Origin: Mesorhizobium sp. NZP2077
GTDB lineage: Bacteria; Pseudomonadota; Alphaproteobacteria; Rhizobiales; Rhizobiaceae
Direction of reading: 5' to 3'
DNA: 64,000 nt
NCBI RefSeq assembly: GCF_013170805.1
Contig: NZ_CP051293.1
Span: 5,276,001-5,340,000, forward strand
The notes under the pieces were generated by a model. The model ran no database searches, was not told the DNA's origin, and worked only from the letters and a program-made list of their open reading frames with translations. Numbering within the stretch: position 1 is the stretch's first letter; every line of letters starts with the position of its first letter. A program made the position numbers and the translations under genes. Of the stretch, positions 34,623 to 45,165 are shown piece by piece.

Positions 34623-35573
34623 TTAGCTCGCCGGCTTGCGTGCGGGATAACCGTTCGGGTGCGGCGGTACTGCCTTGAGATAGGCGGCGATGGCCGCCCG
34701 GTCCCCTGAAGTCAGCTCGGCCATGTTCCGCTGCACGTCGACCATCGCGCCACCGACGGAATCGAAATTCGGCGTGAAGCCGCTTTCGAGATAGTTGGCG
34801 ATATCGTCCGCCGACCAACCGCCGATCCCTCGCTCGCCCGATGTGATGTTCGGCACGATGCCGCTGCCTTCGGCGGCGGTTGCGCCCGCCAACCACTCGC
34901 TTTTTTTGATGCCGCCCGCAAAGTCACGCGGCGTGTGGCATTCGCCGCAGTGGCCTGGCCCTTCGACCAGATAACGACCGGCCATCACTGGATCAGGCGA
35001 ACCTTGCGGGAACGAAACAACCGGCTGATCGCTGAGATAGAGGAGCTTCCATAGGCCGATGCCGCGACGGATGTTGAACGGGAAGGCCAGCGAATTGCCC
35101 GGCGCCTTGCCGGTGACCGCCGGCAGCGTCTTGAGGAAGGCATAGAGATCAGCGATATCGGTTGGGTTCATGCGTGCGTAGGAGGCATAGGGAAACGCCG
35201 GGTAGAAGTGCTCGCCCGAGGGCGACACGCCCTTCAGCATGGCGTTGGCGAGATCCTCGACCGACCACGAGCCGATGCCGTCCTTGGGATCTTGCGAAAT
35301 GTTGGGCGGGACAAAGGTACCGAACGGCGTCTTGAGTTCGAGGCCGCCGACCAGCTGAAGCCGCGCATCACCCTGCGATCCCGGCTTTGCATGGCAGGAC
35401 GCACAGCCGCCGGCATAGAAGATCCGCTTGCCCTTGGCCGCATCACCTGGCCCTAGCTTGGCCAGGGTCGCATTGTCGAGCCTGGCCGGCGCCGACAGGA
35501 CCCACCCGGCGACCGCGCCGACGCCGCCCAAGATGACGACGGCCCCGACGAGTTTTTTTTGCCAGGGCATCAC
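34623..35573 (-). CDS. Membrane-anchored diheme c-type cytochrome
   Basis: It encodes 316 residues with an N-terminal anchor or signal (LVGAVVILGGVGAVAGWVL). Two heme c motifs are present: C57-ASC-H61 (CASCH) and C209-GEC-H213 (CGECH), with later Met candidates, as in the cytochrome c subunits of periplasmic alcohol and sugar dehydrogenases. It begins six bases after the cytochrome c' gene, so both form an operon. It would carry electrons from a periplasmic dehydrogenase to the respiratory chain. No dehydrogenase is adjacent. Confidence 0.88.
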   Translation of the reverse strand: MMPWQKKLVGAVVILGGVGAVAGWVLSAPARLDNATLAKLGPGDAAKGKRIFYAGGCASCHAKPGSQGDARLQLVGGLELKTPFGTFVPPNISQDPKDGIGSWSVEDLANAMLKGVSPSGEHFYPAFPYASYARMNPTDIADLYAFLKTLPAVTGKAPGNSLAFPFNIRRGIGLWKLLYLSDQPVVSFPQGSPDPVMAGRYLVEGPGHCGECHTPRDFAGGIKKSEWLAGATAAEGSGIVPNITSGERGIGGWSADDIANYLESGFTPNFDSVGGAMVDVQRNMAELTSGDRAAIAAYLKAVPPHPNGYPARKPAS

Positions 35574-35579
35574 CGGCTA

Positions 35580-36017
35580 TCAGCCTTTTTTCACCCGGTA
35601 GGTCTGGTGGCAGGTGCCGCAATCGCCACCAAGGGTGTTGATCTGCGCCTTCAGCGCATCAACGTCGGCGGGAGCAGCAGCGGTCGCGGCCTTGACGTCG
35701 GCGAGATATTTGTCCTCGGTAGCCTTGAAGCCAGCCATGTCTTCCCAGATCTTCGGACCCGCCGTGGTATCGCCGGCATCGCTGCCTTTCGGGAACAACG
35801 CGTCGACATCGAGCTTCTCGGCATTTGCCTGCAACGCCTGGAGTTGTGTCAGCACGGCGGCGGCATCAAAGGGATCATCGCCCTTGGCCACTTTCGCCAA
35901 GCCGCCGACGATCTTTCCGCGCTCCTTCATCAGAGCCTGCCGGTCGAGGATCGGATCGGCAAAGGCGGCCGAGCCGGCGACGGCAAGCATTGAGATGGCG
36001 ATGACAAGCTTTCTCAT
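35580..36017 (-). CDS. Cytochrome c' (class II c-type cytochrome)
   Basis: It encodes 145 residues with a signal peptide (1-21, ending SAAFA). It has the four-helix cytochrome c' pattern, beginning with PILDRQALMKERGKIVG and ending with the C-terminal heme motif C133-GTC-H137 followed by YRVKKG. Cytochromes c' bind NO or serve as electron carriers in the periplasm. It is followed after six bases by the diheme cytochrome gene. A role in nitrosative stress is possible but not shown by context. Confidence 0.9.
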   Translation of the reverse strand: MRKLVIAISMLAVAGSAAFADPILDRQALMKERGKIVGGLAKVAKGDDPFDAAAVLTQLQALQANAEKLDVDALFPKGSDAGDTTAGPKIWEDMAGFKATEDKYLADVKAATAAAPADVDALKAQINTLGGDCGTCHQTYRVKKG

Positions 36018-36130
36018 TCATTTGGCTCCATGATGAAGGCATTTCAGGACGGGACGTTAACGGAAGCGGCGAGCGGATTATTCCCTTTGCCCGGACGATT
36101 TTCGCCGAGCCTTCGCAGCCACCGACATTA

Positions 36131-36166
36131 ATCCAGAAAAAGAAAAGCCCCGGGATTGCCGGGGCC
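36131..36166 (-). terminator. Intrinsic terminator after sodB
   Basis: On the minus strand a 7-bp stem GCCCCGG/CCGGGGC (36147-36165) with a 5-base loop is followed by a T-rich run (TTTTCTTTTT). It lies 15 bases past the sodB stop. Confidence 0.85.
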
Positions 36167-36180
36167 TTTCTGACGATCGA

Positions 36181-36780
36181 TCACTTCGCCTTTTCGTAGA
36201 GTTCCAGCACATGATCCCAGTTGATCAGGCTGTCGACGAACGCCTCGAGATATTTCGGGCGGGCGTTGCGGTAGTCGATGTAATAGGAGTGCTCCCAGAC
36301 GTCGACGCCGAGGATCGGCGAGGCGCCATGGACAAGCGGGTTCTCGCCGTTTGGGGTCTTTGAGATCGCCAGCTTGCCGTCCTTGACCGAAACCCAGGCC
36401 CAGCCCGAACCGAACTGCGTCGTGCCGGCGGCGATGAAATCGGCCTTGAACTTGTCGTAGCCGCCGAGATCGCTGTCGACCGCCTTCTGCAGCGCGCCAG
36501 GCAGCTTGTTGCCGCCGCCGCCCTTCTTCATCCACTTCCAGAAATGGATGTGGTTGTAGTGCTGGGCTGCATTGTTGAAGAGGCCGGCATTCTTGCCGAA
36601 CGACTGTTTGACCACCTCTTCGACCGACAGGTCGCCCATGCCGGCTTCCGCGGCCAGCTTGTTGCCGTTGTCGACATAGGCCTTATGGTGCTTGTCGTGG
36701 TGATACTCCAGCGTCTCTTTCGACATGTAGGGCTGCAAGGCCTCATAGTCGTAGGGCAGAGCGGGCAATTCGAAAGCCAT
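36181..36780 (-). CDS. sodB: Superoxide dismutase, Fe/Mn type
   Basis: It encodes 199 residues. The N-terminal block LEYHHDKHHKAYVDN contains ligand H27, and the C-terminal block DVWEHSYYIDYRNARPKY contains the remaining Asp and His ligands. It dismutates superoxide in the cytoplasm. The sequence GGSGWAWV-like segment (GSGWAWVSVKDGKL) is standard. Metal preference (Fe, Mn or cambialistic) cannot be decided by eye. The gene is monocistronic with a strong terminator. Confidence 0.95.
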   Translation of the reverse strand: MAFELPALPYDYEALQPYMSKETLEYHHDKHHKAYVDNGNKLAAEAGMGDLSVEEVVKQSFGKNAGLFNNAAQHYNHIHFWKWMKKGGGGNKLPGALQKAVDSDLGGYDKFKADFIAAGTTQFGSGWAWVSVKDGKLAISKTPNGENPLVHGASPILGVDVWEHSYYIDYRNARPKYLEAFVDSLINWDHVLELYEKAK

Positions 36781-36957
36781 GGGTAGTACTCCCTCGTGGA
36801 AAAATCCGGTGTGGATACCGGATTAAGATAGGACTGGATTGAGCTGGGACAACTCCGGAAGTGAAGCGCCGGTTCCCTTTCTAAGCGGGTTCTGGAAAAC
36901 TGTCACACGGTTTTCCCGTGACGAACCGCGCAGCGACAAAAAGGCCGGGCCGGCGCG

Positions 36958-37836
36958 TCAGCCAGCCGACGTCGAATGCGCCCAGTCCCAATAGAGCTCG
37001 CGCGCCTTCTTTGCCACCGGCCCGGGTTGCAGATTGCGATCCTCTATGCGCGTAATCGGCACCACCTTGGAATGGTTGCCGGTTGAAAAGATCTCGTCCG
37101 CTTCGAGGAAATCGCGCACCGACAGCGTCTTTTCCGTCGTCTTGAAACCGTACTCGCCGAGCAGCGTCATTGTGCGCGAGCGGGTGATGCCGGACAGGAA
37201 GGTGCCGTTCGGCGCCGGCGTCAGCACGTGGCTATCCTTGACCAGGAAGATGTTGGAGCTTCCAGTCTCGGCGACATTGCCCAGCATATCCAGCACCAGC
37301 GCATTGTCGAAGCCGCGCATCTTGGCTTCGAGGATGGCGCGGCCATTGTTGGGATAGAGGCAACCTGCCTTGGCATTGGTCGGCATGGTTTCGATCGTCG
37401 GACGTCGGAACGGCGACACGGTCACTGAAAACCCGGTTGGCGAGATCATCGGCGATTCGTAGAGGCAGAGGCAGAAACGGGTCGAAGCCGGATCGGCCGG
37501 CACGCCCATATAGCCGCCATGCTCGGCCCAGTACATCGGCCTGATATAGACCGCCGTCTTGCCGTCGAACTTCTTCAATCCATCCCAGGTCAGCCCGACG
37601 ATCTGTTCGGGCGACATGTTCGGCTTGAGGCCGAGAGCGATCGCCGAGGCGTTCACCCGCCTGGCATGGAGGTCGAGGTCGGGCGCCACGCCCTCGAACC
37701 AGCGCGCGCCGTCGAACACGCTGGTGCCGAGCCACATGGCGTGGCTGCGTGGCCCCAGAATGGCGACGTTGCCCTCGTACCAGTCGCCGTCGACGAAAGT
37801 CCATGTCGCGGATTGCGCCGCTGCCGCCAGTGTCAT
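36958..37836 (-). CDS. ilvE: Branched-chain amino acid aminotransferase-like, class IV
   Basis: It encodes 292 residues of the fold-type IV PLP enzymes. The catalytic lysine is in NAKAGCLYPNNGRAI, PLP-contacting blocks are VAETGSSNIFLVK and LSGITRSRTMTLLGEYG, and DEIFSTGNHSKVVPIT lies near the C-terminus. It transfers amino groups between branched-chain amino acids and 2-oxoglutarate. The opening WTFVDGDWYEGNVAILGPRSH is the rhizobial IlvE type. Another class IV function, such as D-amino acid transaminase, is possible but less likely. Confidence 0.85.
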   Translation of the reverse strand: MTLAAAAQSATWTFVDGDWYEGNVAILGPRSHAMWLGTSVFDGARWFEGVAPDLDLHARRVNASAIALGLKPNMSPEQIVGLTWDGLKKFDGKTAVYIRPMYWAEHGGYMGVPADPASTRFCLCLYESPMISPTGFSVTVSPFRRPTIETMPTNAKAGCLYPNNGRAILEAKMRGFDNALVLDMLGNVAETGSSNIFLVKDSHVLTPAPNGTFLSGITRSRTMTLLGEYGFKTTEKTLSVRDFLEADEIFSTGNHSKVVPITRIEDRNLQPGPVAKKARELYWDWAHSTSAG

Positions 37837-37991
37837 CGCGTTGTCCCGTTCCGATCAATCTTGTGTGACAACATTGGATGATGCTTTGGCCGCTGCCGTC
37901 AACGGGCATCGGGGAGTTTTGTTGAGGCCAGCGACTGGCGCGATGCAATCAAGGCTTGCACCTTGCCCCGCCTCGCCTCAAAACTGTCGAC

Positions 37992-38654
37992 ATGCAATAC
38001 GCCGCCTATGTTTTCGACGCCTACGGCACGCTGTTCGACGTGCATGCCGCCGTGCGCCGCCATGCCGATCAGATCGGACCGGATGGCCAGTTGCTGTCCG
38101 AAATCTGGCGCGCCAAGCAGCTCGAATATTCCTGGGTGCGCACGCTGATGGGCGCCTATGCCGACTTCTGGCAACTAACCGAACAGGCGCTCGACTTCGC
38201 CCTGCGCAAGGTCCCGTCCGCCGATCCAAACCTCAAGGCCAAGCTGCTGGAAGCCTATTGGCGGCTGGATTGCTACCCGGAAGTGCCGGCCGTGCTGAAG
38301 GCGCTGAAGGCCTCGGGAGCCAGGCTGGCGATCCTCTCCAACGGTTCGCCCGAAATGCTGGAAGCGGCGGTCAAATCCGCCGCGCTCGACCAGGTCCTGG
38401 ACGACATCTATTCGGTCGATGCGGTGCGGCGTTTCAAGACCGATCCGGCGGTCTACGATATGGTCGCCACCGGCTGGCGCCTCTATCCCGGCGCGGTGTC
38501 CTTCCAGTCCTCCAACCGCTGGGACATCGCAGGCGCCACCAAATTCGGCTTCCGCACGGTGTGGATCAACCGCTCCAACCAGCCCGAGGAATACCGGGAC
38601 TTCCCGCCGGCCCTGATCCTGCCGACCCTCGAAGCTTTGGTGTCAGCCAGCTAG
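37992..38654 (+). CDS. Haloacid dehalogenase type II (HAD superfamily)
   Basis: It encodes 220 residues. HAD motif I is FDAYGTLFDVHA with the nucleophilic first Asp, motif II is AILSNGSPEML, the lysine is in FKTDPAVYD and motif IV is QSSNRWDIAGA. These match L-2-haloacid dehalogenases, which replace halogen by hydroxyl on 2-haloalkanoates with inversion. The ATG at 37992 matches the family start; the longer frame from 37956 adds unlike residues. It stands alone and is divergent from ilvE. Confidence 0.87.
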   Translation: MQYAAYVFDAYGTLFDVHAAVRRHADQIGPDGQLLSEIWRAKQLEYSWVRTLMGAYADFWQLTEQALDFALRKVPSADPNLKAKLLEAYWRLDCYPEVPAVLKALKASGARLAILSNGSPEMLEAAVKSAALDQVLDDIYSVDAVRRFKTDPAVYDMVATGWRLYPGAVSFQSSNRWDIAGATKFGFRTVWINRSNQPEEYRDFPPALILPTLEALVSAS

Positions 38655-38823
38655 GGCTGTGGCCCTGGCGCCACAGTGGCGATGCAGTCACAGCTTCGCC
38701 TTTGTTTGTCCACGTTCGGGCCAGAATCGGAACCGCCTATCGTCTCAGGTGTTGTCAGGCACCTCGTAACAACGGTCGGCGAATTCACGCTTTGTTGCGA
38801 TTTCCGACCTAAAGAAGGCAATC

Positions 38824-39648
38824 ATGTCCAATACCGAAATCGAATCCTTTCGCCTGAGCCGTCGCGGCTTCCTCAATGCCGCTGCACTGGGCGCCGCCTC
38901 GATTGCGGTTTCCGCATGCGCCACCACCGGGCCTGGACCGATCCAGCCGCCACCGCCGACTTATGTTGAACCGCCTCTGCCTGACTACGCGACGATGTAT
39001 GCGGCCGTCAGCGACGGCGGTTTCGACCTTCCCGCCATACCGTTCGAAAGAATTGATCCGCAGTACCTGCGCCAGATCGTACCCGATCCGACGGGGCAGA
39101 AGCCTGGCACCATCGTCGTCGATACGACCGGACATCATCTCTATCTGGTGCGACCGGGCGGCCAGGCGATCCGCTATGGTGTCGGCCTCGGGCGCGCCGG
39201 CTTCGAATGGTCTGGCGATGCCGTCGTCCAGTGGAAGCAGAAGTGGCCGAAATGGACGCCGCCGGATGAAATGATCGCCCGGCAGCCGGAATTGAAGCCA
39301 TACAGCGCCGACAATGGCGGCATGCCCGGCGGGCTGAAGAACCCGCTCGGTGCGCGCGCACTCTATCTTTTCCAGGGCAACGTCGACACGCTCTACCGCC
39401 TGCACGGTTCGCCGGAATGGAAATCGATCGGCAAGTCGGTTTCATCAGGCTGCGTTCGTTTCATGAACCAGGACATCATCGATCTCTATGATCGCGTGCC
39501 CCAGAAGACGCCGGTCATCGTGACCGCTGACATCGGTCAGGCAATGGCGGCGACGGCCAATCGCAAGGCTATCCCGATCGATTCCGGCGTGCCGGACGGA
39601 TCGGTCCTGCTCGGACCTGTCAAGGCAGTAACGGACGCGATCTTCTGA
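38824..39648 (+). CDS. L,D-transpeptidase (YkuD), Tat lipoprotein
   Basis: It encodes 274 residues. The N-terminus has a twin-arginine motif (LSRRGFLNAAA) and a lipobox with C32 (VSAC), so it is a Tat-exported lipoprotein. The YkuD domain (about 95-235) carries H194 in LHGSPEW and the catalytic C210 in VSSGCVRFMNQDIIDLY. It forms 3-3 cross-links in peptidoglycan or attaches proteins to it. Several such paralogues are normal in rhizobia. Confidence 0.92.
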   Translation: MSNTEIESFRLSRRGFLNAAALGAASIAVSACATTGPGPIQPPPPTYVEPPLPDYATMYAAVSDGGFDLPAIPFERIDPQYLRQIVPDPTGQKPGTIVVDTTGHHLYLVRPGGQAIRYGVGLGRAGFEWSGDAVVQWKQKWPKWTPPDEMIARQPELKPYSADNGGMPGGLKNPLGARALYLFQGNVDTLYRLHGSPEWKSIGKSVSSGCVRFMNQDIIDLYDRVPQKTPVIVTADIGQAMAATANRKAIPIDSGVPDGSVLLGPVKAVTDAIF

Positions 39649-39671
39649 GTTGGCCGCCTACGGAAATGCTT

Positions 39672-39703
39672 AGCGCCACGCGTTCAAGGGATCGCGCGGC
39701 GCT
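39672..39703. terminator. Hairpin between convergent L,D-transpeptidase and HerA-like genes
   Basis: AGCGCCACGCG (39672-39682) pairs with CGCGCGGCGCT (39693-39703) with one mismatch around a 10-base loop. There is no T-run; it may act as a bidirectional terminator. Confidence 0.4.
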
Positions 39704-39740
39704 GTAAGGCAGTACAGGCTTTGCTGCCTTGGCATAAATC

Positions 39741-41288
39741 TCAGCGGCCTCGCGCCAGGCTGCCCAAAATCCCGCGCACGATCGCGCGTCCGACCGATGA
39801 GCCGACCGAACGCACCACCGACTTGATCGCGGCCTCCGCCACCGTCTGGCGATTGGAGGGGCGCGGCGCCGGGGCGCGGCGGCCACCCGACTGCGGCGGC
39901 GGATCGTCATTGCCAAAACCCGGAATGGTCCAGCGCGAGCCGCCGGTGCCCGCCTGCTGCGCCTGCGCTTCGGCGTCCTGCGCCTCCTTGGCTTTCTTCT
40001 GCAGCATCTCGAAGGCCGATTCGCGGTCGATGACCTCGTCGTACTGGCCGGTGACGGGGCTTTCCGCGATCAGCTTTTGCCGCTCGGCGGGGGTTATGGG
40101 TCCAAGCCGCGACGACGGCGGACGGATCAAGGTGCGTTGAACCATGGACGGAATGCCTTTGTCCTCCAGCGCCGAGACCAGCGCTTCGCCGGTGGCGAGC
40201 TGGGTGATGGCGACAGCGCAGTCGAAATCGGGATTGGGACGGAACGTTTCCGCCGCCGTCCTCACCGCCTGCTGCTCACGCGGCGTATAGGCGCGCAACG
40301 CGTGCTGAACGCGATTGCCGAGCTGGGCCAACACCTTTTCAGGAATATCCAGGGGGTTCTGCGTGACGAAATAGACGCCAACGCCTTTCGAGCGGATCAG
40401 GCGGACGACTTGTTCGACCCGATCGATCAACACCTTCGGCGCTTCGTCGAACAGAAGATGCGCCTCGTCGAAGAAGAACACCAGCTTCGGCTTGTTGGGG
40501 TCGCCGACTTCCGGCAACACCTCGAAGAGTTCCGACATCAGCCAGAGCAGGAAGGTCGCGTAGAGCCGCGGGTTCATCATCAGCTTGTCGGCGGCGAGCA
40601 CGCTGATGGCGCCGCGCCCGTCCCGGGTGGTGCGCATGATGTCGGAGATCCGCAGTGCCGGCTCGCCGAAGAAATGCACCGCACCTTGCTGCTCCAGCAC
40701 CAGCAGCGTGCGCTGGATAGCTCCCACGGAAGGTTTGGTCACATTGCCGTAGCGCGAGCCGAGCTCGTCAGCACGCTCGGCGATGTTGGCGAGCAGCGCC
40801 TGAAGATCCTTCATGTCGAGCAGCAGCAGGCCTTCCTCGTCGGCCAGGCGGAAGGCGATGTTCACGATGCCTTCCTGCGCCTCGGTGAGGTTCATCAGAC
40901 GCGACAACAGCAGCGGCCCCATCTCAGAGACGGTGGCGCGGATCGGATGACCCTGCTCGCCGAACAGATCCCAGAAGATGACCGGGAATTCCTGAAAGTC
41001 GTAGGGATCGAGCTTGACCTGCGCGGCCCGTTTGACCAGGAAATCCTGCGCCGTGCCCATCATGGAAATGCCGGACAGGTCGCCCTTGATGTCGGCGCAG
41101 AACACCGGCACGCCGGCATTTGAAAACCCTTCGGCCAAGACCTGCAAGGTGACGGTCTTGCCGGTGCCGGTGGCACCGGTCACCAGGCCATGGCGATTCC
41201 CATATTGCAGCAACAGCTGCTCGGCACGCTGATAGCTGTCGTCGGGCTTGCGGCTGGCGCCGATGAAAATACTGGTGTCGTCAGCCAT
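39741..41288 (-). CDS. HerA-like/DUF853 P-loop ATPase
   Basis: It encodes 515 residues. Walker A is at 38-45 (GATGTGKT) and Walker B in [17 protein letters not shown], with [20 protein letters not shown] as sensor region. The RecA-like core matches the HerA/FtsK group (DUF853/helicase HerA-like). The C-terminal 70 residues are low-complexity ([23 protein letters not shown]). Partner nucleases of HerA (NurA) are not adjacent. A DNA translocase role is plausible. The name in many genomes is simply helicase HerA-like protein. Confidence 0.85.
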   Translation of the reverse strand: MADDTSIFIGASRKPDDSYQRAEQLLLQYGNRHGLVTGATGTGKTVTLQVLAEGFSNAGVPVFCADIKGDLSGISMMGTAQDFLVKRAAQVKLDPYDFQEFPVIFWDLFGEQGHPIRATVSEMGPLLLSRLMNLTEAQEGIVNIAFRLADEEGLLLLDMKDLQALLANIAERADELGSRYGNVTKPSVGAIQRTLLVLEQQGAVHFFGEPALRISDIMRTTRDGRGAISVLAADKLMMNPRLYATFLLWLMSELFEVLPEVGDPNKPKLVFFFDEAHLLFDEAPKVLIDRVEQVVRLIRSKGVGVYFVTQNPLDIPEKVLAQLGNRVQHALRAYTPREQQAVRTAAETFRPNPDFDCAVAITQLATGEALVSALEDKGIPSMVQRTLIRPPSSRLGPITPAERQKLIAESPVTGQYDEVIDRESAFEMLQKKAKEAQDAEAQAQQAGTGGSRWTIPGFGNDDPPPQSGGRRAPAPRPSNRQTVAEAAIKSVVRSVGSSVGRAIVRGILGSLARGR

Positions 41289-41595
41289 ATGTCGGGTCTC
41301 CGCAAACTAATGTGTCAAAAAGCCAGCCTTTGCCCGAAGGTATAGTTAGGCCGTTGCACAGCCACAAGCCGATCATCCAAATCGGGCCGATCATCCAAAT
41401 CGGGCCAATCGCCGAAATCGGATTTTTCGAACTTGCGGATTTTGCTGGTGTTTGGCAATCGTCCATGGTTCGTCCATGCAAGCCGCCCTATATCTGGCGG
41501 ATCGCATTCGGACCCTGGACGTGCATTGCGATAACCGGTCGGGGACCGTAGACTAAACCGCCCGGCTGATGCGGCCACATAAACGAGGAAGATGG
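41289..41595. other. Divergent promoter region between HerA-like and mutA genes
   Basis: This gap of about 307 bases holds an 18-base tandem repeat at 41371-41422 and no convincing gene. A plus-strand frame through the repeat (41312-41551) encodes a repetitive, Ile-rich peptide and has no Shine-Dalgarno sequence, so it is not called. Confidence 0.45.
41371..41422 (+). repeat. 18-base tandem repeat, two perfect copies and one degenerate copy
   Basis: GATCATCCAAATCGGGCC occurs at 41371-41388 and again at 41389-41406; a shortened, altered copy (AATCGCCGAAATCGGA) follows at 41407-41422. It lies between the divergent herA-like and mutA genes. It may vary in copy number among strains. Function unknown. 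Confidence 0.85.
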
Positions 41596-43041
41596 ATGGG
41601 CGCCGGAGCCTTGACCAAGGATGATGCTGAACCTGTGAACGCGGAGCGCCAGCGTTGGCTGGCCTTGGCGGAAAAGGCGCTGGCGGGTGCATCCTTCGAG
41701 GAAAAGCTGGTCTCGCATACCGACGACAACATCCGCATCGAGCCCCTCTACGACCGCGCAACCGGGACTGAGCCGATCGTGCGCGCGAATCCCCGATCGC
41801 CCTGGATCGTCAGCCAGCGCGTCGACGACCCTGATATCGATCGCGCCAAGGCCCAGGTGCTTGAGGATATCGCGCAGGGCGCGACGGGATTGTCGCTCGT
41901 CTTCGAAGGCGCCCCGAACGCATTCGGCTATGGCCTGCCGAGGACGGCACAGGCGCTGGAGACGGTGCTGGAGGGCGTGCCCCTCAACCGGGTCCAGATC
42001 CGCATCGATACCCATCCCTGGAGCCGCCCCATGGCCGATTGGCTGGTGGCGTTCCTGAGCAAGCGCCGCTCCGATCCGGCGAAGCTCAACCTCTCCTTCG
42101 GCATCGACCCGGCGGCGATCCTTGCCGGCACCGGCCGGCTGCGCATGTCGATCGAGGCGCTGCAGGAATCGATGCCGCAATCCTTGGCGCATTTCTTCTC
42201 GATGGGTGTTCCGGGCGTGCTGTTGGAGGCGGACGGTCGCGTCTTCCACAATGCCGGCGCCACGGAGGCGCAAGAGCTCGGCATCATGCTGGCTTCGGCG
42301 GTCTCGTATCTCAGAATGTTCGAGAAGGCGCGGCAGCCGCTCGTCTATGCAGCACCTCACATCGGCTTCGCGCTCAGCGTCGACCAGGACCAGTTCCTGT
42401 CGATGGCCAAGGTGCGGGCGCTGCGCAGGTTGTGGGCACGGGTGCAAGAAGCCTGCTCGATCCCCAACTCGACGGCCAACATCCATGCCGAGACATCATT
42501 CCGGATGATGACGGCACTGGACCCGGAAACCAACATACTGCGCACGACGATCGGCTGCTTCGCTGCGGCCGCGGGGGGAGCCGATTCGATCTCCATCCTG
42601 CCGCATACGATCGCGCACGGCCTGCCGGCGGCTTTTGGCCGCCGCGTCGCGCGCAATTCGCAGCTGATCATGGCCAATGAAAGCCATGTCGATCACGTCG
42701 CCGATCCCGCCTATGGGTCCGGCGCGGTCGAAACGCTGACGTCAGACCTTTGCGAAGCCGCCTGGGCGGAGTTGCAAACGATCGAAGCCGAAGGGGGCGT
42801 ATTATCCAGCCTTCGGGACGGACACATCCAGAAACGCGTTCGCGCTGCCGCCGCTCGTCGCAACGCCGCCTTCAAGGCCGGTGAGCGAGCCATCATCGGC
42901 ACCACGCTCTATCCGCAGAAGAGCGAGCGTCCGGTCGAGACACTGGATGCGGAGCAGCGGCCCGCCTTCACCGAAGGCGTCGTCCTGTGCGAACCGTTGT
43001 TTCCGGCCCGCATCGACCAATCCATCGGGGCCGCCTCTTGA
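41596..43041 (+). CDS. mutA: Methylmalonyl-CoA mutase small subunit (MutA)
   Basis: It encodes 481 residues of the methylmalonyl-CoA mutase barrel without a working cobalamin domain. TNTIR-like blocks are [32 protein letters not shown] and [18 protein letters not shown]. It pairs with the large subunit, encoded immediately downstream, to convert succinyl-CoA and (R)-methylmalonyl-CoA, linked to propionyl-CoA and polyhydroxyalkanoate metabolism. The ATG at 41596 is preferred since AGGAAG lies just upstream; an earlier ATG at 41569 is possible. The stop overlaps the TTG start of mutB. Confidence 0.88.
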   Translation: MGAGALTKDDAEPVNAERQRWLALAEKALAGASFEEKLVSHTDDNIRIEPLYDRATGTEPIVRANPRSPWIVSQRVDDPDIDRAKAQVLEDIAQGATGLSLVFEGAPNAFGYGLPRTAQALETVLEGVPLNRVQIRIDTHPWSRPMADWLVAFLSKRRSDPAKLNLSFGIDPAAILAGTGRLRMSIEALQESMPQSLAHFFSMGVPGVLLEADGRVFHNAGATEAQELGIMLASAVSYLRMFEKARQPLVYAAPHIGFALSVDQDQFLSMAKVRALRRLWARVQEACSIPNSTANIHAETSFRMMTALDPETNILRTTIGCFAAAAGGADSISILPHTIAHGLPAAFGRRVARNSQLIMANESHVDHVADPAYGSGAVETLTSDLCEAAWAELQTIEAEGGVLSSLRDGHIQKRVRAAAARRNAAFKAGERAIIGTTLYPQKSERPVETLDAEQRPAFTEGVVLCEPLFPARIDQSIGAAS

Positions 43042-45158
43042 TCCCGGATTTCAGTCAGATCGGCTGGGTGCCGCCACGCCGCGCGCCGGTCGAGGTCAAG
43101 GGCCAGCGGGCGACGCCGGAGGGGCTTGTCGTCAAACATCTCTACAATCAGGGCGACCTCAAGGGCCTGCCCCATCTCGACACCTATCCAGGCCTGCCGC
43201 CCTTCGTGCGCGGCCCCTACCCGACCATGTATGTCCAGCAGCCCTGGACGATCCGGCAATATGCCGGTTTCTCCACGGCCGAGGAGTCCAATGCCTTTTA
43301 CCGGCGCAATCTTGCAGCCGGCCAGAAAGGCCTGTCCGTCGCCTTCGATCTCGCCACGCATCGCGGCTATGACAGCGACCATCCACGCGTCGCCGGCGAT
43401 GTCGGCATGGCCGGCGTCGCCATCGATTCCATCCTCGACATGCGGCAATTGTTCGACGGCATTCCGCTCGGCGACATGACGGTGTCGATGACGATGAACG
43501 GCGCGGTGCTGCCGATCATGGCGCTCTACATCGTCGCGGCGGAAGAACAGGGCGTTGCGCAAAAGGATCTGGCCGGGACCATTCAGAACGACATTCTGAA
43601 GGAGTTCATGGTCCGCAACACCTACATCTATCCGCCAAAGCCCTCGATGCGGATCGTTTCGGACATCTTCTCCTACACGTCGAAGAACATGCCGAAATTC
43701 AATTCCATATCGATCTCCGGCTACCATATGCAAGAGGCCGGTGCGACGGCCGATCTGGAACTCGCTTATACGATCGCCGACGGCATCGAATATGCCCGCG
43801 CCGGTGTCGCGGCGGGGCTCGATATCGACCGTTTCGCGCCGCGCCTGTCGTTCTTCTGGGCGATCGGCATGAACTTCTTCATGGAAGTTGCCAAGCTCAG
43901 GGCCGCGCGCCTGCTGTGGGCGACCCTGATGAAGAAGAATTTTGCGCCGAAGGACGAGCGTTCGCTGTCGCTGCGCACCCATTGCCAGACGTCCGGCTGG
44001 TCGCTGACGGCGCAGGATCCCTACAACAACATCATCCGGACCATGATCGAGGCGATGGCGGCCACTCAAGGGCATACCCAGTCGCTGCACACCAACTCCT
44101 TCGACGAGGCGATGGCGCTGCCGACCGACCATTCGGCGCGCATTGCCCGCAACACGCAGCTCATCCTGCAGAAGGAATCCGGCACCACGCGCATCATCGA
44201 TCCGTGGGGCGGCTCTGCCTATCTCGAACGGCTCACTCATGATCTGGCAGCGCGCGCGGTTGCCCACATCGAGGAAGTCGAGGCGCTCGGCGGCATGGCG
44301 GCGGCCACTGAACAAGGCATTCCGAAGCTGCGCATCGAGGAAGCCGCGGCGCGCACGCAGGCACGCATCGATTCCGGCGAGCAGATGCTGGTCGGCGTCA
44401 ACGCGCATCGCCCCGAGAACGACATCGAAGTCGACGTGCTGAAGATCGACAATGCCGAGGTCAGGGCCCGGCAATTGTCGAAGCTGCAGCGGCTGAAGGG
44501 CACGCGCGAGGTCGCCGCCGTGGAAAGCGCGCTCGATGCGCTGACCCGTGCCGCGCAAGGCAATGAGAACCTGCTGGAATTCGCCATCCGCGCCGCGCGC
44601 GCCAATGCGACAGTCGGCGAGATCTCGTTTGCGCTCGAAAAAGCCTTTGGCCGCCACGTGGCTACGGTCCAGACCATTTCCGGCGTCTACCGCAAGGCGC
44701 TTGGCGACAATCCGGTGGTCGACGGGCTGCAGGATAAGCTCGCTGCATTCGAGAAGAAAAACGGCGGCAAGCCGCGCATCCTCGTTGCCAAGATGGGACA
44801 GGACGGCCACGACCGTGGGCAGAAGGTGATCGCCACCGCCTTCGCCGATCTCGGCTTCGACGTCACCGTCGGCGCGATGTTCCAGACGCCGGAAGAAATC
44901 GCGAAACTGGCGGTCCAGCATGACGTCCATATCATCGGCGCCTCATCGCTGGCGGCAGGGCACCTGACGCTGATCCCCGAATTGCGCGATGCGCTGAAAA
45001 AGCTCGGCCGAGGCGACATGCTGATCGTTGCCGGCGGCGTCATCCCGCCCCAGGACTATGAGGCGGTGCTGCAAGCCGGCGCAGCGGAAATCTTCCCGCC
45101 GGGGACGGTTATTCCGGAAGCGGCGGACCGGTTGATGGAACGGCTGCTGTCGACCTAA
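43038..45158 (+). CDS. mutB: Methylmalonyl-CoA mutase large subunit (MutB)
   Basis: It encodes 706 residues. The substrate barrel shows [39 protein letters not shown] and [20 protein letters not shown]. The C-terminal B12 domain has the lower-ligand motif D589-x-H591-x-x-G594 in [10 protein letters not shown]. The start is taken as TTG at 43038, because TTGA overlaps the mutA stop and gives the family N-terminus IPDFSQIGW; longer starts lie inside mutA. In many rhizobia this large subunit works as a homodimer or with MutA. The GTPase chaperone gene (meaB) is not in the window. Confidence 0.92.
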   Translation: MIPDFSQIGWVPPRRAPVEVKGQRATPEGLVVKHLYNQGDLKGLPHLDTYPGLPPFVRGPYPTMYVQQPWTIRQYAGFSTAEESNAFYRRNLAAGQKGLSVAFDLATHRGYDSDHPRVAGDVGMAGVAIDSILDMRQLFDGIPLGDMTVSMTMNGAVLPIMALYIVAAEEQGVAQKDLAGTIQNDILKEFMVRNTYIYPPKPSMRIVSDIFSYTSKNMPKFNSISISGYHMQEAGATADLELAYTIADGIEYARAGVAAGLDIDRFAPRLSFFWAIGMNFFMEVAKLRAARLLWATLMKKNFAPKDERSLSLRTHCQTSGWSLTAQDPYNNIIRTMIEAMAATQGHTQSLHTNSFDEAMALPTDHSARIARNTQLILQKESGTTRIIDPWGGSAYLERLTHDLAARAVAHIEEVEALGGMAAATEQGIPKLRIEEAAARTQARIDSGEQMLVGVNAHRPENDIEVDVLKIDNAEVRARQLSKLQRLKGTREVAAVESALDALTRAAQGNENLLEFAIRAARANATVGEISFALEKAFGRHVATVQTISGVYRKALGDNPVVDGLQDKLAAFEKKNGGKPRILVAKMGQDGHDRGQKVIATAFADLGFDVTVGAMFQTPEEIAKLAVQHDVHIIGASSLAAGHLTLIPELRDALKKLGRGDMLIVAGGVIPPQDYEAVLQAGAAEIFPPGTVIPEAADRLMERLLST

Positions 45159-45165
45159 TAGACCT

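Noticed and set aside
41312..41551. 79-residue frame through the tandem repeat
   Set aside because: The repeated peptide only reflects the 18-base repeat; no Shine-Dalgarno sequence, and a frame on the other strand is equally open.
42909..44930. Very long open frame of 673 residues antisense to mutB
   Set aside because: It follows from codon bias of a GC-rich real gene; mutB on the plus strand has complete family motifs and the antisense product resembles nothing.
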